Shown: positions 7,221 through 15,003 of the stretch, in pieces
How the letters are laid out: every line of letters starts with the position of its first letter
Numbering within the stretch: the stretch's first letter is position 1
Assembly: GCA_017483735.1 (NCBI GenBank)
Contig: JAFUVF010000008.1
Span: 1-56,353, forward strand
Reading direction: 5' to 3'
Source: Lachnospiraceae bacterium
Lineage (GTDB): Bacteria > Bacillota > Clostridia > Lachnospirales > Lachnospiraceae
DNA length: 56,353 nucleotides
Position numbers and translations under genes: made by a program
The notes under the pieces: generated by a model
Database searches by the model: none
Told to the model about the DNA's origin: nothing
Seen by the model: the letters and a program-made list of their open reading frames with translations, nothing else

Positions 7221-7974
7221 TTTCTACTCCTCCATTCTTTATTTCCTTAATGTTCCTTGGATAAACCAGCCTCCATTTGCCCGAATAGGAAGGCTCACTT
7301 ATACCACCTGTTAAGTACCGCTTTGAATTTCCGCTCCGCTCTTCGCATATCTTTACAAATTCATCACTTATCCCCATCTCCGGCTGGTATTCTTCGGCAA
7401 TGAACCCTATCTTCTGATATAAGAAAGTACTGTCATATTTCTCCAGATATTTAAGGAGCTTCCTCTCATTAATACCCTTTACGGATGATACACAGACAAG
7501 AACTTCCTCCAAGCCCGCTATAAGGTTAATATTCCGTATTGAGTCCACTATCGTCCGTTCTTTATCAGTGACTGATATCCCCCCGCTAAATTGTATAGTT
7601 TCCACACCTTCACGCATTTGCGACTTGACATAATGATATGTATAACCATCAAATTCAAAATCATGAAAACGTGTCTCGGAACTTACATATACCTCATAGA
7701 ATACTTGATCCGTAATCCCATAGTATTCAAACGCTGAATGATTGGATACATAGGACGATTCGGTTATCGCACTCGCAACCTGAAATCTATTTGCAACCGG
7801 TCCGCCATTTTCTCCACTTGTACATGTATATAGTCCATTTCGTATTTTATAGACCATCCCTGCTTTAAGAAGCTTCCCAAAAGCCACTCGTGCTGTTCTC
7901 TCGTTGGAATAAAGAGCATTCACTTCTTTCATTGAAAAAACCGGATACTGCAATAATTCATAGTATAAATTCAT
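7207..7974 (-). CDS. abiEi: AbiEi antitoxin / transcriptional repressor
   Basis: The 255-residue protein has an N-terminal winged helix (VFSMKEVNALYSNERTARVAFGKLLKAGMVYKIRNGLY, read in pieces) and the AbiEi C-terminal part with TDKERTIVDSIR, as in type IV AbiE antitoxins. I start it at the second ATG because GTGGAG lies just before it; an ATG 33 bp upstream has no ribosome binding site. AbiEi proteins repress their own operon, and an inverted repeat lies upstream. It is intact while its toxin partner is not. Confidence 0.8.
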   Translation of the reverse strand: MNLYYELLQYPVFSMKEVNALYSNERTARVAFGKLLKAGMVYKIRNGLYTCTSGENGGPVANRFQVASAITESSYVSNHSAFEYYGITDQVFYEVYVSSETRFHDFEFDGYTYHYVKSQMREGVETIQFSGGISVTDKERTIVDSIRNINLIAGLEEVLVCVSSVKGINERKLLKYLEKYDSTFLYQKIGFIAEEYQPEMGISDEFVKICEERSGNSKRYLTGGISEPSYSGKWRLVYPRNIKEIKNGGVENATV

Positions 7975-8020
7975 GTTATCACTCCACAATGTTAAATATT
8001 TGTCCATTATTACATTATTT

Positions 8021-8039
8021 TATGTATTTATCGTACATA
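8021..8039. promoter_or_regulatory. Inverted repeat upstream of abiEi
   Basis: TATGTA and TACATA are separated by 7 bp. It lies 47 bp upstream of the abiEi start, close to a TTGACA (minus strand) near 8068-8073, and is a likely autoregulation site. Between here and 8230 I see only AT-rich sequence. Confidence 0.45.
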
Positions 8040-8235
8040 TTTTAAACATAATAGCATAGAGTGATTTTGTCAAGTTGAATTTGTGTATTTTATTGCTAAT
8101 ATAAGTGGTGTAATCATACAAATTCTTAACTGTATTCAATATGATATTATGAAATCAACCGTTGATAACCACCAGACATAGCTTTACAGATTCATTTTAC
8201 CCGCATTATAACCTCTTGTTATTGTAGTTGCAGTA

Positions 8236-8283
8236 CAAAAAGCCCGCAGCCATCCGACCATACCAGTCAGACCACCACGGGCG
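8236..8283 (-). terminator. Terminator downstream of tRNA-Leu
   Basis: On the minus strand GCCCG (8282-8278) pairs with CGGGC (8246-8242), followed by a run of five T. It lies 36 bp beyond the tRNA 3' end. Confidence 0.65.
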
Positions 8284-8317
8284 TCCTCTCAAACCATATT
8301 ACATTCTCGCAGTCAAG

Positions 8318-8399
8318 TGCGGATGGCGGGACTTGAACCCGCACGCCTTGCGGCACAAGAACCTAAATCTTGCATGTCTGCCAATTCCATCACATCCGC
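8318..8399 (-). tRNA. tRNA-Leu (anticodon TAG)
   Basis: The 82-nt cloverleaf has the acceptor GCGGATG/CATCCGC, an anticodon stem CAAGA/TCTTG with loop TTTAGGT, a long variable arm typical of leucine tRNA and the T-loop GGTTCAA. CCA is not encoded. Confidence 0.95.
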
Positions 8400-8411
8400 A
8401 GATAAATGAAA

Positions 8412-8495
8412 CCTCGGTGTGCTGCCACCGAGGGTCTCGCTTTCGCATAAACATAATAGCATTGACGCTCTTGTTAGTCAAGGACTTTCAATTAT
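8412..8495 (-). promoter_or_regulatory. Duplicate antitoxin-type promoter and hairpin upstream of tRNA-Leu
   Basis: Positions 8439-8495 are near-identical to 8792-8848 (57 bp). Both contain a minus-strand TTGACT-17-TATTAT promoter. Here the start would be near 8446, and a CCTCGGTG/CACCGAGG hairpin (8412-8433) follows, resembling the terminator of the neighbouring toxin-antitoxin cassette. Transcription continuing past it would read tRNA-Leu. It is either the tRNA promoter or an orphan antitoxin copy. Confidence 0.6.
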
Positions 8496-8552
8496 TTAGT
8501 CAGTATCGGTCGGCTTTTAAAATCATTTATCATTCTCCTGATTCAATAGTTA

Positions 8553-8561
8553 TGCTATAAT
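8553..8561 (+). promoter_or_regulatory. Extended -10 promoter of type I toxin
   Basis: TGcTATAAT with no convincing -35. The predicted start near 8568 gives a leader of about 35 nt that contains the strong Shine-Dalgarno site. Confidence 0.6.
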
Positions 8562-8602
8562 TGATTTACTGCGGTTCCTCCGCAAGGAGGGAGGTAAGTG
8601 CC

Positions 8603-8686
8603 ATAAATTTATTTTTTTCGTTCATACTTTCTGTCGAAGCGAGTGTGATCGCCAATCTCATTTGCAAATGGCTGGATAGAAAGTGA
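8603..8686 (+). CDS. Type I toxin-like small membrane peptide with AUA start
   Basis: A 27-codon frame encodes a hydrophobic helix with ILSVEASVIANL, ending CKWLDRK, a form seen in small type I toxins of Firmicutes. A very strong AGGAGGGAGGT lies 7 bases before an ATA codon. No ATG, usable GTG or TTG is in a better position (the GTG just upstream meets a stop at once). The initiation region is repeated downstream in an antisense transcript, which supports initiation at this point. AUA may be a weak start that limits expression, or the gene may be inactivated by an ATG to ATA change. Confidence 0.6.
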   Translation: MNLFFSFILSVEASVIANLICKWLDRK

Positions 8687-8730
8687 CATTTGACGCAGTA
8701 ACAGTCTCGGTAAGCTGTCCGTAACAGTGA

Positions 8731-8762
8731 GAAGCCCCCGGTGGTTGCACACCGAGGGCTTC
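8731..8762. terminator. Shared hairpin of the toxin-antitoxin cassette
   Basis: GAAGCCC and GGGCTTC close a stem containing CGGTG/CACCG. It lies between convergent toxin and antitoxin promoters. There is no T-run, so termination strength is uncertain. Confidence 0.6.
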
Positions 8763-8799
8763 GCTTTGCCATAAATCTATTTATTTCGTTTGCTTTCGC
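8731..8799 (-). ncRNA. Predicted antisense antitoxin RNA
   Basis: A minus-strand promoter TTGACT (8834-8829) with 17 bp to TATTAT (8811-8806) would start an RNA near 8799. Its 5' part is antisense to 8767-8790. That segment is 22/24 identical to 8599-8622, the toxin's translation start region. The RNA can therefore pair in trans with the toxin initiation site, the logic of Fst/par systems. Confidence 0.6.
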
Positions 8800-8848
8800 A
8801 TAGTCATAATAGCATTGATGCTCTTGTTAGTCAAGGACTTTCAGTTAT
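8792..8848 (-). repeat. 57-bp repeat, antitoxin promoter copy
   Basis: Matches 8439-8495 with only a few differences and includes the complete promoter of the antisense RNA. The duplication covers promoter and start but not the toxin gene. Confidence 0.75.
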
Positions 8849-8860
8849 GGTTGGTCTTAT

Positions 8861-9328
8861 CTATTTCTGTAATGTGTATATAATAGTACCATCTTCAGTC
8901 TGTCTAAATCCAAGGTTTACTGATATTTGATTATCAGGAACATCCACATTAAATTTATTATTCACATTATCGACTTGATACATCATATTCTCAAATGCTG
9001 TTGCGGGCATAATAAGCTGATAATTCGTGCTGTTCAGTTCTTCACACAGTATAATAGGCATTTTATTATATATGATTGTGTCTGCCTCAGAATTTCCAAA
9101 GGTAACATCCATACGATATAGTTCTCCCGTTACCTCTCCTCCAAATCCCGTGAATTTGGTCTTTCTATTCAACGGTTCGGCCCCAAGGCTTTCAATGACC
9201 TTCTTACCTGCCACCCATACTGGAAAATCTGCTCCTGTATCTATTAAAACAGCAATATTATGAAATGCTTTCAATCTGACAATAGGACGCAGGTTATCTT
9301 CATCAAGTTTAAATGTAATCTGCCTCAC
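8861..9328 (-). CDS. Retropepsin-like aspartic protease domain protein
   Basis: The 155-residue protein has the retropepsin active-site motif VLIDTGADFPVW (residues 31-42) and a following glycine-rich flap region (FTGFGGEVTG). Single-domain retropepsins act as dimers. The GTG start overlaps the upstream TAG stop by one base (TAGTG), so it is translationally coupled to the 76-residue gene. Target unknown; such pairs are frequent in Clostridia accessory regions. Confidence 0.75.
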   Translation of the reverse strand: MRQITFKLDEDNLRPIVRLKAFHNIAVLIDTGADFPVWVAGKKVIESLGAEPLNRKTKFTGFGGEVTGELYRMDVTFGNSEADTIIYNKMPIILCEELNSTNYQLIMPATAFENMMYQVDNVNNKFNVDVPDNQISVNLGFRQTEDGTIIYTLQK

Positions 9329-9558
9329 TACATTACCTCTGCCATTCCAAGTTGCATTGTCCTATCATTGGTGTACCAAGCTATTACTGCACCATCCGTC
9401 TCAATCTGTTTTAACAACAATTCATCCGATGGCAAATCGGTATAGGAAACCTCTGCGGATTCCAATGTTACGCCGTCATCATTTTTCCATTTTATATCTG
9501 TAAGCCCCAACCAATGATTAGGGTATTGCGCTTTCATCTGTGCTCTACTCAATCTCAT
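9328..9558 (-). CDS. Small protein coupled to the retropepsin
   Basis: The 76-residue product (MRLSRAQMKAQYPNHWLGL at the N-terminus) is soluble with no membrane segment. The start was chosen at the ATG preceded by GGAAG; the longer frame upstream would run into the tRNA-Lys gene. It shares a one-base stop/start overlap with the downstream protease gene and is probably its partner or substrate. I do not recognise its fold. Confidence 0.7.
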   Translation of the reverse strand: MRLSRAQMKAQYPNHWLGLTDIKWKNDDGVTLESAEVSYTDLPSDELLLKQIETDGAVIAWYTNDRTMQLGMAEVM

Positions 9559-9758
9559 AGTGCCACTTCCTTTCTGATAAGGATATCCTTGCCATCTATA
9601 TTTTTTATTATACCGTATCTCCTCCATTTTCACAATTGACATTATAAAAATAAGGCAGAAACAGACACAACCCCATTCCTGCTTTTTAAGTATTTTTCCT
9701 GCGAAATACTTCTGATTACACCAAGGCAGACCGTTCTCCGGATAAGATAAAAGAAAAG

Positions 9759-9831
9759 TGAGACACGCGGGAATCGAACCCGCGACAACTTGATTAAAAG
9801 TCAAGTGCTCTACCGACTGAGCTAGTGTCCC
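9759..9831 (-). tRNA. tRNA-Lys (anticodon TTT)
   Basis: 73 nt; acceptor GGGACAC/GTGTCTC, anticodon stem CTTGA/TCAAG with loop CTTTTAA, T-loop GGTTCGA. First of four closely spaced tRNAs on the minus strand. Confidence 0.95.
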
Positions 9832-9847
9832 TTAAAAGTTTGGTATG

Positions 9848-9919
9848 CAGGGCTAGCTGGATTCGAACCAGCGAGTGCAGCAGTCAAAGTGCTGTGCCTT
9901 ACCGCTTGGCGATAGCCCT
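9848..9919 (-). tRNA. tRNA-Gln (anticodon TTG)
   Basis: 72 nt; acceptor AGGGCTA/TAGCCCT, anticodon loop CTTTGAC, T-loop GGTTCGA. CCA is not encoded. Confidence 0.95.
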
Positions 9920-9975
9920 AAAAAACATTAAGCGCCAAGCGCATATTGCGCCACAGCGCATTCTGTCATTATACG

Positions 9976-10050
9976 GGTGGGTAGAGGGATTCGAACCCTC
10001 GACCTTCAGAACCACAATCTGACGCGCTAACCAGCTGTGCTATACCCACC
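9976..10050 (-). tRNA. tRNA-His (anticodon GTG)
   Basis: 75 nt including the extra 5' G (G-1) that pairs with C73, a mark of histidine tRNA. Anticodon stem CAGA/TCTG with loop TTGTGGT. Confidence 0.95.
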
Positions 10051-10068
10051 ATGGTAATATATGTAAAG

Positions 10069-10142
<74 letters not shown>

Positions 10143-10245
10143 AAGGTGTCTGTCGAACAAACCGACAAATGGTATTTTATCCTATTCGTTCCCCATTGTC
10201 AACAATAAAACTCAATAATTCAGCCATTTTAAAATTTACAACACA

Positions 10246-10278
10246 AAACGGGCGATAAGCCTAAGCCACCGCCCGTTT
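10246..10278 (-). terminator. Terminator after PPi-phosphofructokinase
   Basis: AAACGGGCG and CGCCCGTTT form a 9-bp stem with a 15-nt loop, followed by TTTTG on the minus strand. Confidence 0.75.
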
Positions 10279-10300
10279 AAAATCCCGGCAGATGCTATGT

Positions 10301-11530
10301 TTATACCAAATCCACCACGATATGCCTGGGCTGTCCCATTATCATTACCGGTGTAAGCTCTGCCTGAATGAGAGGGCGTATATAGTTTACGAGCTGCTCG
10401 GAAACATAGGTTCCGTCATTTATTATCCACTCGAGAGGCACCTTCTTCTCCACGTTTGCAATCTCATGCACATCGTAGATATCCGTCGTGCAGATATAGG
10501 GATCAGAGGAAACACGCTTCAATATTATCATCTTTCCGGTCTCGCCCTCGAATGCAGCCTTTACTGCAGAGCCTCCTACCTGATATGCCTCCGTGATATC
10601 CACACGGCTGGTCAAGTGTCCCGCACATCTTTGGAGGGTGGAGAGCTCGACAGGTCTCGTCTTTACTCCGTATTTTGCAGCGACAGCATCGGCAAGGAAT
10701 CTCGCCGTACCGGAGAGCTGCTTGTGTCCGAAGGAGTCCACGAATTCCGTATGCTCGCCAAGCTCAAACACATATTTGTCATCCTTGGTCTTGATACCCT
10801 CGGATACCGCTACAACGACATTTCCCTTGTCCTCGATAAGCTTGCCGATTCTGTCCATAAAATCATCCATATCGAAGGGAAGCTCCGGCAGGTAAAGAAG
10901 GTCAACACCCTCGCAGTCCTCGCATTTTGCAAGCGCAGCCGCTCCGGTAAGCCATCCTGCATTTCTTCCCATTATCTCTATGATGGTAACCTGCTTGAAG
11001 TCATATACAAGTCCGTCACGAATAAGCTCTTTTGTGGCGGATGCAATATATTTTGCAGCAGAACCGAAGCCCGGAGTATGGTCTGTTACCGCAAGGTCAT
11101 TGTCTATGGTCTTCGGCACGCCCATGAAGCGGATATTGCTGTTTATCTCCTTCGCATAGTCGGAAAGCTTCTTTATCGTATCCATGGAATCATTTCCGCC
11201 GATGTAGAAAAATGCGCAGATATCGTATTCTCTCAGTATATTAAAAATCTTATCGTAGAGCTCCTTGTTGTCGGAAGCCTCCGGAAGCTTGAAACGGCAT
11301 GAACCCAAAAAAGCGGAGGGAGTTCTCTTTAGAAGCTCCAAATCGAGATCCGTCTTTATCTTCTCGTCCATATCTACTATGTTCTTCTCAAGGAAGCCCT
11401 GTATTCCGTGGCGCATACCGTACACCTTGTCGGCGCCCAAATCCTTCGCAGTCTTGTATACCCCCGCAAGGCTGGAATTGATAACGGCGGTAGGTCCGCC
11501 GGATTGTCCAACGATAACATTTTTTGCCAT
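10301..11530 (-). CDS. pfp: Pyrophosphate-dependent 6-phosphofructokinase
   Basis: The 409-residue enzyme converts fructose 6-phosphate to the 1,6-bisphosphate in glycolysis. The N-terminal nucleotide/PPi loop is GQSGGPTAVINSS (8-20). The motif GGNDS and PKTIDND, with an aspartate/asparagine pattern and a lysine in place of the glycine of ATP-PFK, indicate PPi as the phosphoryl donor. GRNAGWL follows in the substrate site. Length fits the long bacterial PPi-PFK group. AGGAGAGG precedes the ATG. A TTGACA lies about 95 bp upstream on the minus strand. Single-gene unit. Confidence 0.92.
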   Translation of the reverse strand: MAKNVIVGQSGGPTAVINSSLAGVYKTAKDLGADKVYGMRHGIQGFLEKNIVDMDEKIKTDLDLELLKRTPSAFLGSCRFKLPEASDNKELYDKIFNILREYDICAFFYIGGNDSMDTIKKLSDYAKEINSNIRFMGVPKTIDNDLAVTDHTPGFGSAAKYIASATKELIRDGLVYDFKQVTIIEIMGRNAGWLTGAAALAKCEDCEGVDLLYLPELPFDMDDFMDRIGKLIEDKGNVVVAVSEGIKTKDDKYVFELGEHTEFVDSFGHKQLSGTARFLADAVAAKYGVKTRPVELSTLQRCAGHLTSRVDITEAYQVGGSAVKAAFEGETGKMIILKRVSSDPYICTTDIYDVHEIANVEKKVPLEWIINDGTYVSEQLVNYIRPLIQAELTPVMIMGQPRHIVVDLV

Positions 11531-11788
11531 ATAACCACCTCTCCTGCGACTGTATTTTTCGTAGTCTGTGCGCAGTTCAGACCCGTAGTTTTAGAATAGC
11601 ATATATCGGCACTTTGCACAATAATTGTCAAATTTTTAACTATTTTTAGGCAAATTTTCACATTTTTTATAAATATCAAAAAAACTGTATTTCCTTTAAA
11701 AAAATGCAGTATAATACTAGCAGCTTTCACAAATAAGCTTTAATATGATATCAGTACGTAAAATCAAACGAAATGATAGGTTTACATA

Positions 11789-13171
11789 ATGTCATTACCC
11801 CGGACATCGGCTCACGCACATAAAAATCACAAAATAGACATGACCTCCGGCTCAATAATGTGGCTTGTGGTACTGTTCGCCCTGCCAATATGTCTCGGAA
11901 ATATATTGCAGCAGCTCTATACAACCGTCGACACTATAGTGATAGGAAGATACTGCTCCGCCCAGTCCCTTGCCGCCGTGGGCACAAGCTCGCAGCCGGT
12001 GGAGCTTCTCTTAAACCTGTTCTTAGGTATCGGCGGCGGGATATCCATACTTGTCGCTCAATATGTGGGGAGCGGGGACAATGCTTCACTTAACAGACTG
12101 ATCCATACCTCCACCACCTTTCTTTATGTCATCGGGCTTACTGTCAGCATTCTCGGACTTTTCGTCGGTCCCCTGGTTCTGATTTTTATGCAATGTCCGG
12201 CAGATACCTATGACCTTGCGGTTTTGTACATACGCATAGTTTTCCTCGGGAGCCTGGGAAATATCGGCTACAACCTAAACGCCGGAATACTGAGGGGGCT
12301 TGGCGACAGCGCCGCAACCCTTATGCTTCTTATGATATCCTGCTTTGTAAATATAGTGCTTGATATTGTCTTTGTGGGGAATTTTAAAATGGATGTCGCC
12401 GGGGCGGCGCTTGCCACCTCCGTTGCGCTGTTTGCCTCATGGGTGGGCAGCATTATATATATTAAGAAGAAATACAGCGAATTAAACTTCCCCGTACTGC
12501 CGAAAAGCTATGACAGGGATATGCTGGGAAATATCATCCGCATAGGGCTTCCTCTGGGACTGAACAACTCCATATACTCCATCGGTCATATCCTTTTGCA
12601 GACTCTGGTAAACGCCCAGGGTTCAATCTTTATCGCAGGCTGCTCTGTAGGGACTAAGGTAAACGGCATAGCAAATGTGGCAATAACCTCCTTCTCTTCC
12701 GCCTGCACCACCTTCGCCGGGCAGAATCTGGGCGCCAAGAAATACAAGCGCCTGAAAAAGGGCGGATATCTCATTCCCTTTTCCTCCGGCGCATTTACCC
12801 TTACCATGGGAATTTTGTTTCTGTTGTTCTGCACACCTGTGCTTTCTGTCTTTACGAAGGATGCGGAGGTTTTGTCAGTGGCAACGCAGTATATGCGCAT
12901 AGTCCTGCCCTCCAGTTGGATATACGCCATATTTAACGGGATAATCTGCTACGCAAACGGTCTCGGGGAGGTCAGATATCCCACTGTTGTAAATATCCTT
13001 ATGCTCTGGGCAGTAAGAATACCCACCGCCTATTTCATTGCTGAATTCATAGGCGGTGAGTATATCATGGCTTGCTTCCCCGTAAGCTTTACCTTCGGGT
13101 GCATCTGTATGCTGTTTTTCTACCGCTCAAAAAGATGGCGGAATGTCTGCAGGCTCGCAAAGGAAGGCTAA
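11789..13171 (+). CDS. MATE family efflux transporter
   Basis: A 460-residue membrane protein with 12 predicted helices and the MATE features VDTIVIGRYCSAQSLAAVG near the start and the second-half repeat beginning LGNIIRIGLPLGLNNSIY. Likely a Na+ or H+ antiporter of cationic compounds; the substrate cannot be told. A TATAAT at 11710-11715 precedes it with no clear -35. It converges with hsp20, leaving 3 bp between stops. Confidence 0.88.
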   Translation: MSLPRTSAHAHKNHKIDMTSGSIMWLVVLFALPICLGNILQQLYTTVDTIVIGRYCSAQSLAAVGTSSQPVELLLNLFLGIGGGISILVAQYVGSGDNASLNRLIHTSTTFLYVIGLTVSILGLFVGPLVLIFMQCPADTYDLAVLYIRIVFLGSLGNIGYNLNAGILRGLGDSAATLMLLMISCFVNIVLDIVFVGNFKMDVAGAALATSVALFASWVGSIIYIKKKYSELNFPVLPKSYDRDMLGNIIRIGLPLGLNNSIYSIGHILLQTLVNAQGSIFIAGCSVGTKVNGIANVAITSFSSACTTFAGQNLGAKKYKRLKKGGYLIPFSSGAFTLTMGILFLLFCTPVLSVFTKDAEVLSVATQYMRIVLPSSWIYAIFNGIICYANGLGEVRYPTVVNILMLWAVRIPTAYFIAEFIGGEYIMACFPVSFTFGCICMLFFYRSKRWRNVCRLAKEG

Positions 13172-13174
13172 AGC

Positions 13175-13627
13175 TTATCCCTCGATAGCGATATATTTCT
13201 TCTGCTCAACCTCGGGCTTTTTCTCCTCCTTCTTGGGTATATCAAGAGTCAGCACACCGTTCTCGTACTTAGCCTTAATCTCGTCCTCGTGCACATCCTC
13301 TCCCACATAGAAGGATCTGGATGCAGAGCCGGAGTAACGCTCCCTGCGGATGTATTTGCCCTTCTCATCCTTCTCCTCGTTCTCGGAGTTTGTGGTAGCG
13401 TTGATGGTAAGGTATCCATCCTTAAGCTCCGCCTGAATATCCTCCTTCTTAACGCCGGGGAGTCCGATTGAGAGCTCATATCCGTTCTCCGTCTCCTTGA
13501 CATCGGTCTTCATCATCTCCGTCGCCGGAGAGTAGCTCTTCATTGCTCTGAAGGGGCTGTCAAAGAAGTTGTTGAAAAAGTCATCCTCAAATAAGTTGTT
13601 GAATACATTTGCGCTAGGTAGTAACAT
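13175..13627 (-). CDS. hsp20: Small heat shock protein Hsp20
   Basis: 150 residues with an alpha-crystallin domain from about residue 38 to 138, including ELSIGLPGVKKEDI and the conserved ENGVLTLDIPK near the C-terminus. It prevents aggregation of unfolded proteins in the cytoplasm as an oligomer. A perfect CIRCE element overlaps its promoter, so HrcA repression is expected. Confidence 0.95.
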   Translation of the reverse strand: MLLPSANVFNNLFEDDFFNNFFDSPFRAMKSYSPATEMMKTDVKETENGYELSIGLPGVKKEDIQAELKDGYLTINATTNSENEEKDEKGKYIRRERYSGSASRSFYVGEDVHEDEIKAKYENGVLTLDIPKKEEKKPEVEQKKYIAIEG

Positions 13628-13750
13628 AGGTCATTCCTCCTTTTATATTACAATCTTTTTTGTTGTTAATATGTTCTTTGAACTTAAGTCGGGATTGTCG
13701 GAACCTTATCATCATTTATCTTCCGTATCCCTTTCCTTTGTTCTAGAGCT

Positions 13751-13792
13751 ACTATAACACTTTTATTAGCACTCGTCAAGAGTGAGTGCTAA
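13751..13792 (-). promoter_or_regulatory. CIRCE operator overlapping the hsp20 promoter
   Basis: TTAGCACTC and GAGTGCTAA are separated by 9 bp (13766-13792), the exact consensus bound by HrcA. On the minus strand a TTGACG lies in the CIRCE loop and TATAGT follows 17 bp later (13756-13751), so HrcA would cover the -35. The leader to hsp20 is about 120 nt. Confidence 0.95.
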
Positions 13793-13829
13793 TAAAAATT
13801 ATAAATATTCTATAAACAGTATAACACCC

Positions 13830-14711
13830 TTACGATATCCTCTCTCCTACATATTCCCAAAATTCCCGTGAGAGCTTCGAAAGCTCCCTCTCATTATTCC
13901 TGACGAATACATAGGTGGCTTCCACACGGGGAGAGACTAACTCCTTTATGACGACATCATCCCCCGCATAGTATGCCGCAGCGGCAGGATATATGGCGAT
14001 ACCCAGCCCGTGCGCCGTAAGCTCATAGGCGTTTAACATATGCGCTATCCTGCATATTATCCTGGGCTTAAGGCCAAGGGGCGCAAACCATCCCTCTATC
14101 TCCTGACGCCTCGAATGTCTCGACGGGATCATAAGCTCATACGGGGCAAGCTTTGAAAGCTCTATGGTGCTTCCCTCTTCCCCTGACAGAGGATGATCCT
14201 TTGGAAGCATTGCTATCCACGGCTCCCTGCATATTTCAATCCCGCTAAGGCTCTCATGGTCATAGGGTGAGGTAATTACCGCCATATCGCACAGTCCGTT
14301 ATTTACTCTGTTTGCCACATCATCCGAATTGCCGTTCCATAGGTTGTACTGCACATATGGGTATTTTTCGTGAAATCCGGCTATCCACTCCGAGAGAAGC
14401 CTCGGAGCCCTTCCCTCCACCGTAGCAAGGTACAATGTGCCCTGTAAGCCTTTGTCCATTTGAAGAAGCTCCTCCGCAGACTGCCTCGCAAGATGGTCTA
14501 TCTGTGCGGCATACTGCCTGAAACGATTTCCTGCCTCCGTAAGCTGCAGCCCCTTTGCCTTTCTGACAAAAAGGGGAGTACCGAGCTCCTCCTCCAAATC
14601 CTTTATCTGCCGGCTCAGGGGAGGCTGTGCAATCATAAGCTTTTCCGCAGCCCTTGTAAAGCTGCCCTCCTCCGCTACTGTAAGAAAATATCGTATATGT
14701 CTGAGTTCCAT
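13830..14711 (-). CDS. LysR family transcriptional regulator
   Basis: 293 residues: an N-terminal winged HTH (MELRHIRYFLTVAEEGSFTRAAEKL, the usual LysR opening) and a periplasmic-binding-like effector domain from about residue 90. The early HTH resembles the CynR/CbbR/BenM group. It is divergent from a tiny ORF, with a palindromic T-N11-A-type site between them. The regulated pathway and ligand cannot be inferred. Confidence 0.9.
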   Translation of the reverse strand: MELRHIRYFLTVAEEGSFTRAAEKLMIAQPPLSRQIKDLEEELGTPLFVRKAKGLQLTEAGNRFRQYAAQIDHLARQSAEELLQMDKGLQGTLYLATVEGRAPRLLSEWIAGFHEKYPYVQYNLWNGNSDDVANRVNNGLCDMAVITSPYDHESLSGIEICREPWIAMLPKDHPLSGEEGSTIELSKLAPYELMIPSRHSRRQEIEGWFAPLGLKPRIICRIAHMLNAYELTAHGLGIAIYPAAAAYYAGDDVVIKELVSPRVEATYVFVRNNERELSKLSREFWEYVGERIS

Positions 14712-14761
14712 AATGCCTCCTTATCTATTCTATACCTAAAAGGTATATCTTAACCATCATT

Positions 14762-14778
14762 ATATGTATTTTACATAT
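14762..14778. promoter_or_regulatory. Candidate LysR box
   Basis: ATATGTA and TACATAT are inverted around TTT. It is 51 bp from the LysR start and upstream of a TATAAT at 14798 that would serve the small ORF, the usual site for a divergent LysR target. Confidence 0.5.
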
Positions 14779-14872
14779 GTGAGTCAAGGTGGTAAATTAT
14801 AATCAGAAACAGGGAACAAGGGCGAAGAAAAGAAAAGCCCTTATGATTTAAAAGGAAACGGAGGATTACACT

Positions 14873-14935
14873 ATGAAGAAATTATTTGAGGCACTCGAGG
14901 AAGCATTTGAGGAGTATTACAAGCTTTTTGCATAA
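14873..14935 (+). CDS. 20-residue acidic amphipathic peptide
   Basis: A short ATG frame with CGGAGG 6 bases upstream encodes a peptide of 20 residues rich in Glu, Leu, Phe and Tyr (MKKLFEALEE at its N-terminus), likely one amphipathic helix. It has its own promoter region, divergent from the LysR gene, and a strong terminator 22 bp after the stop, so the transcript would be only about 190 nt. It may be a LysR-controlled small protein or the coding part of a small RNA. Not in a family I recognise. Confidence 0.5.
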   Translation: MKKLFEALEEAFEEYYKLFA

Positions 14936-14956
14936 GAACATTACAGAGAATACGCC

Positions 14957-14993
14957 AAAGAAGAGGGAGCTTTTAAGCTCCCTCTCTTCTTTC
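14957..14993. terminator. Bidirectional terminator
   Basis: AGAGGGAGCTT and AAGCTCCCTCT form an 11-bp stem with a TT loop. The T-rich flank on the plus strand ends the small ORF transcript and the opposite side ends the DegV transcript. Confidence 0.85.
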
Positions 14994-15003
14994 GTTTGTA
15001 TCT

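Noticed and set aside
6753..8539. 17-bp repeat TCATTTATCATTCTCCT at 6753-6769 and 8523-8539
   Set aside because: It is exact, but short and AT-rich. It brackets the abiE locus, yet there is no other sign of a mobile element, so I do not call an attachment site.
8228..8560. Plus-strand frame across tRNA-Leu
   Set aside because: It runs through a tRNA, a terminator and a promoter repeat, so it cannot be a normal gene.
10292..11302. 336-residue open frame opposite the PPi-phosphofructokinase
   Set aside because: It is an antisense shadow of a gene with clear catalytic motifs; its translation is Cys/His/Leu-rich with no domain and no ribosome binding site.
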